The translations under genes were made by a program, and so were the position numbers. Shown piece by piece: positions 1-11,484 of a DNA stretch of 64,000 bases (position 1 is its first letter; each line of letters opens with the position of its first letter). The notes beneath the pieces were generated by a model. The model was given only the letters and a program-made list of their open reading frames with translations. It did not search any database and was not told the origin of the DNA. The stretch comes from Luidia sarsii (Eukaryota; Echinodermata; Asteroidea; Paxillosida; Luidiidae): contig OX465118.1 in the NCBI GenBank assembly GCA_949987565.1, forward strand, positions 4,368,538-4,432,537. Reading direction: 5' to 3'.

Positions 1-294
1 GGAAGACGAGAACATGAATGAAAATTGAGGGCGCTGTTTCACATTCACGTTCAAGAAGCAATAAAGCGCCCAGGCCTGGCGTACGGCCGGCAGGACGTGC
101 GGTGTCGATTGTCCGGCAATAACGCCATGGAGGCCTCAGCGGACATTAGGCCCGCAAGTACCAGGACATCAGTCAACACAAACAGCTCAGTGATTTGGGT
201 CTTCCAAAAGAAATTATACCTTATTAATGCACAATCCGATATTAATTGTAATAACCAAAATATTATATACTATATATTATATACATGGAGGCCA

Positions 295-385
295 CTATGT
301 AAGGGCTGGATAGCTCGATCAAGTGGTTATTCGAGCGTTGGTACCGTCTCCCCGGTGGTCAAAGTTTTCTTTTTTCAAATAAAAT
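295..385 (+). mobile_element. tRNA-derived SINE fragment
   Basis: GGGCTGGATAGCTCGATCAAGTGG followed by GGTCAAAGTTTTCTTTTTTC matches the head and tail words of the SINE family at 5440, 7680, 29405 and 29823. The middle is diverged. The rest of 1-294 and 386-810 is AT-rich sequence with nothing recognisable. Confidence 0.5.
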
Positions 386-810
386 AATGAATAGATATGA
401 TTCGTTAAACTTTGTCCAATCTCTTAAAATAGTTCTCCTATAATACTGAGACAAATACACCAGTACAGTACATGTTTAAATATTCCAAAACATTTTTTTT
501 CTTAAAATAAAATTCATCTCTCCTACTCTTAGCAATAATGCCGGAGTTTTTCACGATAATTAGCCGTCAACAAAATCTTTTCAACAACATTCCACTGTCT
601 GCCTTTGCGTCACAATTTTTAAAGTAGATAATTTAAGTGTACATTTTAAAAGCCTAAGCATGATTTTAAAAAAAATGGTCAATATGGTGTGCATAAAATT
701 ATGTGCAAACTAACGCACCCGCACTGGTCAGAATTTAGATCTTGGTACATGTACTAATAATTAACTAGTACTAGTAACCAAATGGCCTCATTAAAAACAT
801 GAAATCCTAC

Positions 811-1151
811 TTAATCAATTGTATCTTTCTTTTTCTCTTGCCACCTTTGCAGTGTAAATATGTGTGGCAGTACGAATGGCCACTCGTATTCATTTGGGAC
901 AACATCATCTACTTTGGCTTCAAAGTAGGAAAACATTGGAAACCAAACCCGACTCCTATGGTCACGCTGGTGAGCTGCAAGGCAACGTGTGTTTGCTAGG
1001 GTATGGTAGTACAGAAAGAGACGAGAGGAAATGCAGAATGCAATGACTACATCAATGGAATAATGCTCATGTGCAGCAAGAACGAAGAAAGCGCCAAAGA
1101 GGTTGAGGACCCAGGAGGCAGTGTGAAGAAGTGTCAATCTACGAGGGGTAT
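811..1151 (-). CDS. SAMD8: SAMD8 terminal exon: HYSIDV catalytic motif and C terminus
   Basis: Acceptor AAATCCTACAG. It encodes [19 protein letters not shown], then [10 protein letters not shown] with the catalytic His and Asp, then [12 protein letters not shown] and the cytosolic WFPMFSYFE and PNEYEWPF, before a stop at 811-813. No clear AATAAA is seen just downstream. Confidence 0.93.
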
Positions 1152-4100
1152 CTGTAGGATTTGAGATCGACATAAAACAACAAGCATGCAATTCAATGCT
1201 CTCGAACTTCACAATACAATACATGTACTATAGAATGGCTTATTTGCATTTGTCACTTCATGGTAGGGATGGTAAACAGGTCACTCCATTTTCATTGTGT
1301 GTTCCTTTATAAACACATCCAGAACCTTTCACTCTACATGTATATGTACCTCAACATTGCATAAGGGCAGCCACTAACCACATAAATCATTTCATGTCCT
1401 GTAGAATCGTGTTGAGGTGACAAAACAAGGATTGCGTATTCCTACAATCAGCTCCATGGAAATTGCAATATATTTCGTGCTCCCTCAGTACGTCCCATAA
1501 CTGAGTTATTAACTGTCCTTTCGTATTGTATTTTTGGTATTGTATCTTTTTTATTAAAACCATTCAGAATTACATTTTGGGACCGTGGGAGTGTGATCTT
1601 GTGTTTTTCTTTGCCCCTTTAAAAAAAAGGAAAAAAAGAGAAAAGCTGATGGAAACGAACACAAAGGGACATGTAAACATGAATGCACTCTTTGCCTGAA
1701 TGCCTTCTCTGACCACATCAACTTATTTCTTTTGTGCTTTTTTCCTTCAAGTCTCACTTTTGCTTGGTCCTGTTTATAGGGTTATATGTATTTGCTGATG
1801 AGAATATTTCATCAACTTATACAGAACTGTGACTGTCCTGGAATGTGGAATGAAAAGTTGCACGAATTATAATGTGAAGTGGTTTAGCATATCTCTGACA
1901 ACTGTACCAAATGTAATACAATTTACATGTACACTGTGCAGTTGTATGTCTATAACTGTTGTACTCAAGTATACACAGGTGGATGATGAAACTAAATTCA
2001 AGACAAAATAATGGCGTGTTCACACTTGTTTAATCAGTGAAAAATAAGGTTCAATTGTAATTGGTTTATTTAATGTCAATCAACGCCCCCAAAATGCAGT
2101 ATTGCTTTAGCAATACAATCCATTCATTTATCCATTCATTCATTCATTCATTAAAGTCATTAATTCAGTTTGTGTAGGTTTTTTGAGGTATTGGTTTACT
2201 CTTACAGTATTTGGTTGTATCAACTTGTTCATTTATGTTTATAGACCCTTTAGGTCTTTTTAAGGTTGTTTTCTGGAACTTCTGTTTAGAGATATCCAAA
2301 GACTTGTTCTTTCTTTTCGTTGTGTGCATTCCCTCACTACTAGGTGCCATAATGCCTGGTCGTGCAGGGAAAGCCAACCCACAGTATTTGGGTACCAACA
2401 ATGAAGACTATTGCTCCCTTAATGACCAAGATTTCCCTTCAATGAGTCGCAACAATGGCGTGCTCTTTTACTGTTAGGAAAACATCTCTATCTCGACTTA
2501 CGTCAACGAAATGTCCAAATCCTTCACCTGAATCTATTAGGGTGATATACAAAAATGTTGCAAACTGCTTACTGACTAAAATTACCAAAATGTAAATCTT
2601 AAAATTTAGTGGGCCTGATGTTTCGATCCTAGCAGGACCTTTCTCAAAGGCAGAGTGACAAGGACAAAACAGATACATGTATACAAAGGAAGGGGGGAGA
2701 GTGAATAGGACACGGATGAGAAACAAAGGACAAAGAGTGAAGCTGGTAGGGAGAGATCAAAGGGAAGGGCAAGGAGTGGGGTAGGGATTAGTGAGAAGAG
2801 GGGGAAAGATCAAAGAGAGAAGTGTGAAGGATTGAACACAAAAGAAGGATTATCTAAAAGCTGCATGGTGTAGTCATTACCCTCCTGGATGTTGAGACCA
2901 TGTGGTTGAATAGTCCGAAGACGCTTCATCCACATTTTCTCACGGCTAAGACGGACAGCATTACTACGGTGACCAAGTGATTCTATTCCCAGTACACTCA
3001 TATCAGATATCGAATGATCAGGGAGATTGAAGTGATACCCAACAGGGGTGTCCATTTTACCGGTTTTGATAGTAGACCTATGGCCATAGAATCTATTTAA
3101 TGTATTTTTGTGACTGATTTGTATATTTTGAGTTGTCCTCTTGAAAAGTCCAAGTCGGTCATTCCTTCATCCATTAATCCATTTGTTTGTTCGTTTGTTC
3201 GTTTGTTCATTCAGTTTTGGGTTGAACCATTCATATATGCACACTGCTGTGAGACAGTTGCATAACCAAAGGCGGTGCTTTCTTCTGCAGGTCAAAAAGC
3301 TATGTAACAGTTCTTACCTCCTTTGATAAGCATTGAAAAACATGATCACGAAAATGTAAATCAAATTTAAAAGATTTTACTTACACTCTGTAATGAAGAA
3401 ATTGAACATTGTCAGGCATATAGTATGACCACTGAACATGTAGTCTCCACATGTGTGCACTCCTGTAACACTCATGCCAAGCCCAGACATTATCTCAAGT
3501 GCTCGTTCCATCTTAGTCCAGTAACTTCCGTAAACCTATATTTACAGATAAATTTATCAGAAAATAGTACACATTGGAGGCCTGGAGGGTATTCAATACA
3601 TATGGTGTCATTATAGTCCAATTAACACTCACTGGTTTTTTCACCCAACCGTACCATACCTTTGGTCGCACCACACATTCATGGACATTCGTACACTGGT
3701 TGTCCCCAAGGCAAATACTTGCATCACCTTCCTCCCACTTACAACCTGTCCCAATTTAAAGGGGAATGCAACCCAATAAATAAAGTTAGCTTATCTGATT
3801 GGGTGTTAAAAAGAACCTACAAAAACCTATGGGTCACTCACGCACGATTTTCATAAAGATAGAAAATTCATGGAATTGTAGGTCGAATTTGTGTTCCCAT
3901 ACATTTAAAAAAAAACGCCGCTGATTGCGGGAATATGATGTCACAACGGATATCTGCCGTATGACTATGAGTATTGAGGTGCCCGGATGTGCCTTCTATT
4001 GTGTGCAGTTTGTGTACACTCCCGAGCTAAACGATGGTGTACTGCCAGGCTTTTGGCTCTAAAAATGCCAGCGGGAAAATGCTAGAAAAACACTTTCCAT

Positions 4101-7100
4101 GCAATTCCCAACAAGTACAAGAAAACTTAGTTACTTAGGAAATGGGCTGCTGCCATCAAAGTGGAGAAATTTCTCAAAATCGGCTACCAATACTCAATAG
4201 AAATCAAAAGGATGTGAATGTGATTTGTGGAGATTCCCTTGGTGACTGCGGCGTGCATGGAGCTAGCTGCACGCGATGCACGCATTGCAATTGTCATCTA
4301 GTCAATGATTTCTCCAAAACTACCCACTCAACGTTCCGACAAAAAATAGATTTTGTTGCTGGTATCTAGACGAAAATTCTGTGCGAGTTTCATTTCTAAA
4401 CTCCATCTGGGTTTTTTTAGAGAAAAAAATAAAAAATTCACGAACTTGCATACTTCGCCATAGAGTTGTGTGATGTCTGTTTGACATCTATACCCATGAT
4501 GCTTTGCGAACGTTTACTGATCAATCGGACGCGGTTGCCATCATTCCATCGTGACATCACACCCCCAGCATACAGCGGCGTCATCTTCGAAAAGATGGCT
4601 ACGTATGGGAATGCAAATTCAACCTACAATTCCATGAATTTTCTCCCTTTATGAAAATCGTACGTGAGTGGCTCATAGGTAATTTTAGGTTGTTTTTAAC
4701 ACCCAATCAGATAAGCAAACTTTGTTTCTTGGGTTGCATTCCCCTTTAAACGTAGCATTAATAGGTGTCTTTCTAGCCTTTGATCTCCTCCTTGTTTATT
4801 CCCCTTTCATCCCTTCTTAGCCATCACCTTGAGTGGCATGCTTTGGGCCTAGTGGTTAGCGATTCTCCATTACAAAAAGTTACTGAATCAGTCTTTTATC
4901 GGGATTTATTAAAAGGTAATATTAATATAATTCTGGCTTCCAACTTTTACTTCCTAAAAATGAATAATTAATGAGTGACTAATAAATATTCAAAACCAAA
5001 CAAAAAGCTTACTAAGTGGTGTCTGTAATTAGTTTCTACACATGTACACAACAATGGCTCCAATGCCTTTGCTTTCATTAACAATTAAAATGCTTGTATT
5101 AACATAACTATTGCACAACCAGTGCATGTACAAAACAGGTGTATCAATTTATGACAACCGATTAACTCCTATGGACAATTCATAAATTATGTCACCATTA
5201 CAAATTTCTGCATACATTTGTATTTTCATTGCTAATAACAACACATTGGGCTTAAAATAAAGTTTTGGAAAAAAAATGGTCCAGGCAGTTTTCTTTCTTT
5301 GCCATTTTTCAAAACTGTTCAAAAAGTTCCGGCGGTTTTTTCCTTTGTTTGACTTAAATTGAAAATCTGCTTCCATGTTATTTGATCCCCTGACTGCTGT
5401 AGCCAGGTTTGCCGACTGCTCCCCCCCCCAAAAAAAAAGACTAGTGGACTATTTGGGAAGGCCACCATCTAACAGCTGGATAGCTCAGATGGTAATAGCA
5501 CCGGTACACAAAACCAGAGCTCTCACTCTCAGGTTCAAGTTCTGGTCCAGTCAAAGTTTTCTTTGCAACTTTTCAAAAGCATATTTTTTCAATGGGTCTG
5601 TGGCTATATGCATCAGCTATTTTTCATTAGAGGTTTTACATGTACTGCCAAGTCTACAATGTATGTGTGATATCAAAGATACTGTGTGAGTAAATGAGTG
5701 TAAAGCTGACAAGCAAATTCATATTACTAAAGGTAATTTTCACAAAAGAAATAATAATTTACCTTTCCACTGCACTGCAGGTGTAGGCCGGGAACAGACA
5801 GTGATGTAACAAACATGGTGATACAACGCAATAGAAAGCAGGATCCAGTCAAAGCAAAGAATCTCCTTAGGAGAATCCACCTATGTGAGACAAAATTAAT
5901 CACAAAAAATTATTAATCTTGACAGTCTTCATAGGAAGAAACTTATTGATGATTGGGATAAATAGGTTTGCAGAGACACCATGTAAATTCTCTTTTGTGA
6001 GTAAGTGTGGTTCTGAAAAGAACCGGAGGAACTCGATGTTTCGAACAGTATACTCTGCTCGTCTTCAGGAGAAATTTTCCTGAAGACGAGCAGAGTATAC
6101 TGTTTGAAACGTTGAGTTCCTCCGGTTCTTTTAAGAACCACACTTAGTCACAAAAGAGAATTTACATGGTGTCTCCGTAAACCTATTTTTCCTGATATTC
6201 TCACCATGCAAACCTTCAAATCTCATTTATTGATGATTGTTTGAAATTATTTGATATGTGCAACTCCTATTAAGTGTAATAATAACATCTTGTTTCTTGT
6301 TATAGTACATGTATATCTAATTATGCGTTCAGCTACTTCAGCACTTACTTCCCTCCATTTTGTTAATAGAATATATGCGGTCTACCATAACAGAATGGCT
6401 AAAAGAGAAAATGTTGAGATGTACATTATTTTACACGCATATGTACATGTATAAGTTTGACCTACCTGTGTTTGTGTAGAATAAAGACAGAAGTTAGAAT
6501 AAGCCCTAAAATCATGGCACAAGTCTCACACGCCTCAAATGCCCATTCTATCCTGGGGACATTGTCCAGAAAGATATCTGGCAATGGCGGAAATTTGTCC
6601 ATGTCTGGTACACGGTCATGGGCTACAGTCATTACAAAAGCTGTCAACAGAGCAACCACACTTGCATAAATGAAGCTCAGTATTGTCTTGGTGAATTCTG
6701 GTTGGAAAGTTGGTTTTGGAACAGCCTGTAAAGAATCCCAAGCTGAGGTGGAATCTTCATCATCACTGAAACTAAAAGCATTCAACTGTTGGCTTATGTG
6801 ACCCAATTCTTGATTTCCACTTTTGCTATGTTTGCGCATTAATGTGTCATCCTGATTCTGTATGCCATTATAGAAGCCTTCATAAGAATGAATTTCAATC
6901 TCCTGTAGATGGCATATTAGCATTGATAGCCTTTTAATGTGAGCAAAAACAGGAACTGCAATTGGAGGCAGTCTTAAATCTATGTCTTTCAGGAGAAGTA
7001 GAACCTCTCCATCAACCTCATTCTGTTGGCATAAAAGCTCTGAGTACTGTCCCATGCCATTCAGGTGGAGAAATTCAGCCACATCATCAGATGTCCAGTG

Positions 7101-7140
7101 GTGAACGCTCTTGTTGTTGGGCACATTAACCTTCCTTGAT
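811..7140 (-). CDS. SAMD8: SAMD8-like ceramide phosphoethanolamine synthase (SMSr), 5' end missing; whole coding span
   Basis: Sphingomyelin synthase family, SAMD8 branch: ER membrane enzymes that transfer a phospho-head-group to ceramide and sense ceramide. Four minus-strand exons (6466-7140, 5763-5880, 3385-3535, 811-1151) join in phase for about 428 codons. In order they give a SAM domain ([14 protein letters not shown] onward), a linker, membrane segments around the family signature [14 protein letters not shown], the block [11 protein letters not shown], the lipid-phosphatase catalytic block [10 protein letters not shown], the second catalytic block [10 protein letters not shown], and a cytosolic tail with PNEYEWPF. 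Both catalytic histidines and the aspartate are present. The first exon opens with one base of a split codon, so the start codon lies in an upstream exon I could not identify. Identity is recognised from memory of the family. Confidence is high for the family and good for the SAMD8 assignment because of the SAM domain. Confidence 0.93.
2540..3108 (-). mobile_element. Penelope-like element, 3' fragment
   Basis: On the minus strand this encodes the end of the Penelope endonuclease region ([41 protein letters not shown]), followed by a purine-rich 3' region and the terminal hairpin with AGGATCGAAAC-type sequence. It sits in a SAMD8 intron and matches copies at 30871, 59171, 60181 and 62375. It lacks the reverse transcriptase. 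Confidence 0.82.
3385..3535 (-). CDS. SAMD8: SAMD8 exon: first catalytic histidine
   Basis: Acceptor AAATATAG and donor GTAAGTAAAA. It encodes [18 protein letters not shown], then [14 protein letters not shown] with the first catalytic His of the lipid phosphate phosphatase-like fold. It ends with one base of a Tyr codon that the last exon completes. Confidence 0.93.
3755..4750. mobile_element. TTAA-flanked inverted-repeat element in a SAMD8 intron
   Basis: The ends read TTTAAAGGGGAATGCAACCC and its reverse complement. Imperfect arms of about 150 bp (3755-3920 and 4590-4750) pair across their length. Both ends carry TTAA, as expected for target-site duplications of piggyBac- or Kolobok-type elements. 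The interior holds a decayed THAP-like coding stretch (4034-4216). Confidence 0.78.
4034..4216 (+). pseudogene. Decayed THAP-domain relic inside the TTAA element
   Basis: From ATG at 4034 the frame reads [16 protein letters not shown], then LEKHFP, and hits a stop at 4136-4138. In an overlapping frame just downstream, [12 protein letters not shown] follows and stops near 4216. This is the N-terminal layout of a THAP zinc finger (start Met, first Cys, K/N-rich loop, HF, then a KKWxxAI block). The second zinc-ligand Cys appears to be Ser and a frameshift plus stops break the frame, so it is not functional. THAP domains occur in P-type transposases and host proteins. Assignment is from pattern only. 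Confidence 0.55.
5440..5590 (+). mobile_element. tRNA-derived SINE
   Basis: GGCCACCATCTAACAGCTGGATAGCTCAGATGG contains an RNA polymerase III A-box-like stretch, and CAGGTTCAAGTTCTGG a B-box-like stretch. The tail CAGTCAAAGTTTTCTTTGC is shared with other copies. No cloverleaf was folded, so this is a SINE and not a tRNA gene. Confidence 0.75.
5763..5880 (-). CDS. SAMD8: SAMD8 exon: RRFF...[11 protein letters not shown] block
   Basis: This exon is not apparent as a long open frame. Reading from acceptor CACATAG gives [14 protein letters not shown], then [21 protein letters not shown], ending at GTAAAT. The block is characteristic of sphingomyelin synthases. Phase matches both neighbours. Confidence 0.92.
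5967..6185. repeat. Palindromic repeat with CUGAAGA...GAAAC hairpins
   Basis: Near-perfect inverted repeat. ACCATGTAAATTCTCTTTTG opens it and its reverse complement closes it, with CTGAAGACGAGCAG in the centre of each arm. It is related to the repeat at 40280-40510. See the hammerhead finding. Confidence 0.7.
6466..7140 (-). CDS. SAMD8: SAMD8 exon: SAM domain, linker, first membrane segments
   Basis: Acceptor TTTTACCTAG ends at 7141 and donor GTAGG begins at 6465. It encodes the SAM domain, a Ser-rich linker, a membrane segment ([16 protein letters not shown]) and [18 protein letters not shown], and ends in HKH plus two bases of Arg. The next exon completes that codon. An in-frame Met at 7164-7166 lies on the intron side of the acceptor, so I do not use it as the start. 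Confidence 0.93.
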
Positions 7141-7607
7141 CTAGGTAAAAGTTGGTAAATAAACATAAACGTGAATGTAATATCCTCTCAATTGTTTTTG
7201 AATCAACTGAAGAAAGAAACTGACCAATTTTGTTTCAGTTATTAGAAAAAGGGCAATGAAAATTTGACTGAACTGTGATATGAAGCCTAGATCTTCTGAA
7301 AAGCACAAACGCTTAGAAATCAAGTTGCGGTATATTGACATTTCAGGTAGGATATGGGGAGGGTTAATTTTCAAGAACTCCATTTAAGCAATCAATGCCC
7401 AGAGTAGGGCCTCCTTGTGTGGTACCTCAGCCAAATCATTATAGATACAATTAAGTCATAATTAGATGTCTACATGTACCTTGCACGCAACTGTAAAGAG
7501 GGTTTGACCCCTGAAGATATGGCAGATAATGGTAAATATAGTGCATAGCTTCCAACCAGTGTCAAATTTCCAACAAAAATAGATGCTTTACAGAAAATTC
7601 TGTTCAT

Positions 7608-7670
7608 CGGGCTGGATACTGGTAGCTCATTTGGCAGAGTACCGTCTCAAACCTCGATTGATTCAAATTT
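7608..7670 (+). mobile_element. tRNA-derived SINE fragment, plus orientation
   Basis: CGGGCTGGATACTGGTAGCTCATTTGGCAGAGTACC followed by TTGATTCAAATT resembles the A-box and B-box parts of the SINE. It faces the minus-strand copy just to its right. Confidence 0.5.
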
Positions 7671-7679
7671 AAGGAAAAC

Positions 7680-7940
7680 CGTATGGAAATTTTAAAAAAG
7701 GAAAGAAAACTTTTATAGGACCAGGATTTGAACCTGAGACCTCTGATTTTGTGTACCAGCACTCCAACCATCTGAGCTATCCAGCCCTTAGAAGGTGGTC
7801 TTCCCAAGTCAACTAACTAGCACTCTAACCATCCGAGCTATCCAGCCCTTAGAAGGTGGCCTTCCCAAGTCAACTAACCAGCACTATTACCATCGAAGCT
7901 ATCCAGCCCTTAGAAGGTGGCCTTCCCAAGTCAACAATTC
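7680..7940 (-). mobile_element. tRNA-derived SINE with triplicated 5' head
   Basis: On the minus strand: GGCCACCTTCTAAGGGCTGGATAGCTCAGATGG, then GAGGTCTCAGGTTCAAATCCTGG and a tail. The head unit of about 60 bp (AACTAACCAGCACT, CCATCNNAGCTATCCAGCCC, TTAGAAGGTGGCCTTCCC) is repeated three times in tandem at 7750-7935. Confidence 0.75.
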
Positions 7941-8563
7941 TTCACTGGGGTCAGGTCGCCAGTCAGATTCACAACAATTGGTTGTTTGAATGACAGCCCG
8001 TTGTCAGAAATACCTGGGAGCTGATTTGACATTAAATGTCACTTTTGAGTGGTCAAATGTCATGGAGGCCTACAGGACACAGGCTGAATGGTGGCCAGTG
8101 GACTTAAGCTTTTGTTCATCAATATCCTTTGAGAATTATTTGCGTGCCCATGAAAACAGATCTTAAATAAAAGCATTATAAGCTGGCCAGGGTAAAAAAT
8201 AATTGTGCTCAAAAACTGTGGCCCTCAGACCTGTCACTGTGTCTAGACTAGTTGGCACAATTTAAAATGAAACTGAACCAAAAATACTAGGACAGTACAT
8301 TACACTGAGGTAGGGAATTTTATTTTCAAGTGTGAACATAATAAGTGGCTAATAGGCCTACTGGATATCAGTATAAAAGTTAAACTCATATTCATTGTAA
8401 ACTTATAAAATGTTACATTTATAATACATCAAATTCACTTAAGAATGACAGTTTGCACAGAACTTCACAAGGGTCTTGGCGCAACAATGGGCTGTGCATT
8501 TTTTAATTCAACTGAAATATTAAACTTTGCTTAAGTTAAATTGCGATGAATTGAGACAACACC

Positions 8564-8725
8564 TCTTACTTACTACTAGTACTAAGTACTACTGTACGTT
8601 AGTTCTTCAGTACTTCTACTTTTTCTTGTATTATTAAGTACTATATAGTACTTTTAGTAGTAGTACTACTACTAGTACTATACTACTAATGGTACTACTA
8701 CTAGTGTAATAGTACTTAGTAATGC
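8564..8725. repeat. AGT/ACT trinucleotide microsatellite
   Basis: Mixed runs of AGT and ACT (TAGTACTACTACTAGTAC). Both words occur on each strand, so the tract is rich in self-complementary ACTAGT and AGTACT. Confidence 0.85.
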
Positions 8726-8730
8726 TACTT

Positions 8731-9436
8731 TAGCCACTTCGCGCCGGGGGGTTTTTCAGCGCCGATGACCGCCATACGGGGGTTTTTGAACAATGCATCA
8801 TTTTCAAATCTCGCTAAAACAATCGGAACAATGTATTTCTGTGAAATAAATCGATAAGTGTATACTATGGGTACAAGAGAGTAAAACCTGGTACAATTGG
8901 GACGTCGTTGTGGCTTCTGTCAAGAGATTATCGGTTCGAAAAAGGGCCCATTGTGCATCGTCAATGGATCGTAACGGACTTGTGTGTGTGTGTGTGTGTG
9001 TGTACGGTGCTGTCAATCCCTAACCGCAGACTCCAGCCTCCACTCCAGGCAGTCAAATCTTCGAGTTGGTCGGCCACAACCGAGCGTACAGATTACGGTA
9101 AAGAATGTGGGGGGAATTCCAATGCCAGAACGACGACCATTGGGCTGTGTGGCATGCAAAGACAATGTCCCCCGCGTGCTTTCAGCTGCAGCACGGTATC
9201 CCTCGATCCTCCACAGTAAAAGTCCTACAATTGCACAATTACTGCTGCTAATCTTGCAATTCATGTGGCAACTTGCGTCAAAAAGGGTCTTTGTACTGAT
9301 TCGTATTGCTTTGTTCTAAGCTGAAAAGAGTCTTTGTTTAGAATGTGGACAATAGTGGTACCTGGATTCGGAGGGCCCCGTCGCATAGCCAAGCCAATGG
9401 AGCTCCGGATTCGGAGGTCCCTGCGCGAAGTGGTTA
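8731..9436. mobile_element. Inverted-repeat DNA transposon, non-autonomous, intact copy
   Basis: The ends read TAGCCACTTCGCGCC and GCGCGAAGTGGTTA. A second copy at 30217-32099 has the same ends and interior but is split by a Penelope insertion. A (TG)n run at 8980-9002 lies inside. No transposase is encoded. The target site is probably TTA or TTAA, which I cannot separate from the palindromic ends. Confidence 0.75.
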
Positions 9437-9538
9437 GAAGTACTTTAAAAGTAGTATAACATGCACCACTGGCAGTACAGGTAAGACTAGGACTAGGAGA
9501 ATTCCAAACACAGGAGGACTGTTGATTTCCAAAATATG

Positions 9539-10586
9539 TAGTCCGAGTAACTTGGACCCGACAAGTCACCTTTTTTCCAAATTTTGAAGGGTCAGGTGAC
9601 TGTAGGGTCCAAGAAAGCGGTTAGAATATGAAATGCTTCAATTTCAACTTTTTCAAAATTATCAACTACCCCCAACCGAAATCCCCAGATTTACCTCTCA
9701 AAACACATGTGAAACCATCCCACGTGCCCATTTTTGGATTCAGTGAGAATTGCAGATTTCAATACTGGTCATTTGCTTTTAATACTCACGTGTGGGAAAA
9801 AAGGAGAAAATTCCCCTCACTTGATCGAGAAGACAAGCCAAAATGAGGTGGACATCTTTAATTTCGAACTGAACACGCAAATCGATGACGTTCTGATAGG
9901 TTTTGGGTGCACAGTGGGTCTGTGAGTGTGTGCGCTCGCACGCATGGAGCCCTGCGACTGTTTCTTGAACAGCGCAAATTTAAAGCAACCCACACTATGC
10001 ACCCGAAACCAGTCAAAACGTCATCGATTTGCATGTTCCGTTGCGTGTTCAGTCCGAAATCAAAGATGGCCATCTCATTTTGGCTTGTCGGATGGGAGAG
10101 ACATCTTCTCGATCAAGTGAGGGGAAATTTTTCCTTTTTTTCCAAACATGAGTGAAACAAATGATCAGTATTGGAACACCCATTTCACAAGTGTTTTAAG
10201 GGGTAAATCTGGGGATTTCGGTCGGGGGTAGTCAACAAATTTTAAAAAGTTGTAATTCAAGCATTAATTCATATATAACTTGCTTGGACTTGAAAGTAGG
10301 CCTATTCATCAGTATCGCAGGCTGGTTGAACCAGACTATTAGTATTACTTGATAGTCTGGTTCCAAGAGCTAAACATCCTGACAAATATTGTCAAGGAAC
10401 AACATGGACGACTGCCATAAACACAGCCACTGCATAAAAAAAGCGGGGTAGTCAAAAAAATTGAAAAAGTTGAAATTCAAGCATTTCATATAAACTTGTT
10501 TGGACCCTACAGACTACAGTCACCCGACCCCTCAACATTTCGAAAACAACCTTGGATGACTTGTCGGGTCCAAGTTACTCGGACTA
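9539..10586. mobile_element. TAGTCCGAG foldback element, copy A
   Basis: Ends are TAGTCCGAGTAACTTGGACC and its reverse complement. Long internal arms repeat in inverted order (CCGAAATCCCCAGATTTACC at 9677 against GGTAAATCTGGGGATTTCGG at 10203). Terminal TA fits a Tc1/mariner-type target site. No transposase is seen. A separate insertion of about 200 bp breaks the symmetry at 10270-10440. Confidence 0.8.
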
Positions 10587-10914
10587 AAAAATATGATGCT
10601 CATGTCTTGACTAACTTCGGTTGCTTGTGGGTACACTAAAATCCTTCAATCTACATGTACACTTAGTTAAACTTTAACTGTTTAAGTTACATGTAAGTTA
10701 AAAATACTGGAAAATCATGTAGGCCAACACAACAGTACATGAACGTAGGGATCACAGCCTACCAGTACCACTTACCACTACCACAGTACCACTTAAGCAT
10801 GCACTTATACTAACCAAACTAGTACACGTAAGACTAAGACTAAGTAAGAGTTACTGCACCTGTACTGTAGATAGAGGCCTACATTATTAAATACAGTAAG
10901 TAGTACAGTGTACA

Positions 10915-11120
10915 GTACCCACTACTACAAAAAAGTACTAGTACTACTACTAGTCTACTTTAGTTTAGTATTACTACTACACTAGCAGTACTAGTATTAG
11001 TAGACTAGTACTTAGTAGTATTAGTAGTGGTAATGTACTAACTAGTAGACTAGTAGTAGTACTACTACTAGTACTTTAGTAGTAGTAGTACTTACTAGTA
11101 CTACTACTAGTACTACATGG
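10915..11120. repeat. AGT/ACT trinucleotide microsatellite
   Basis: Second block of mixed AGT/ACT words. The 10587-10914 stretch before it holds only scattered TAC/GTA-rich sequence with no gene. Confidence 0.85.
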
Positions 11121-11289
11121 ACGTACACACAATGTAAACTGTACATACACTCTTATTCATGTACATACATGTACATGTGCTGGTAGTGGTACAGTGGCAG
11201 TACTGCAGTCAATTTCACGAAACTTCAAATGTTGTGTACGCAACATTTTGTTGCGTAACTTAGGCAACATTTTGCTGCCTTTTCTAAAT

Positions 11290-11484
11290 AGGTGATATAC
11301 AAAATTTTTGCAAACTGCTTAATGAATAAATTTACCAAAATGCAAATCTTAAAATTTAGTGGGCCTGACGTTTCGATCCTAGCACTTTAGCAGGACCTTT
11401 CTCAAAGGCAGAGTGCCTTTGAGAAAGGTCCTGCTAGGATCGAAACGTCAGGCCTACTAAATTTTAAGATAACCTTTTCTAAAT
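11290..11484. mobile_element. Penelope-derived mini palindrome
   Basis: GTGATATACAAAATTTTTGC, AAATTTAGTGGGCCTGACG and TTTCGATCC run into AGCAGGACCTTTCTCAAAGG, which then turns back on itself to GGATCGAAACGTCAGG and CCTACTAAATTTTAAG. It is two Penelope termini joined head to head. Confidence 0.75.

Noticed and set aside
7141..7383. 80-codon frame directly upstream of the SAMD8 SAM exon
   Set aside because: It ends at the splice acceptor and overlaps intron sequence. It shows no similarity to the SAMD8 N terminus.
5440..7810. True tRNA genes
   Set aside because: The A/B-box-like stretches recur with a common non-tRNA tail in several copies. No intact cloverleaf was found, so they are SINEs.
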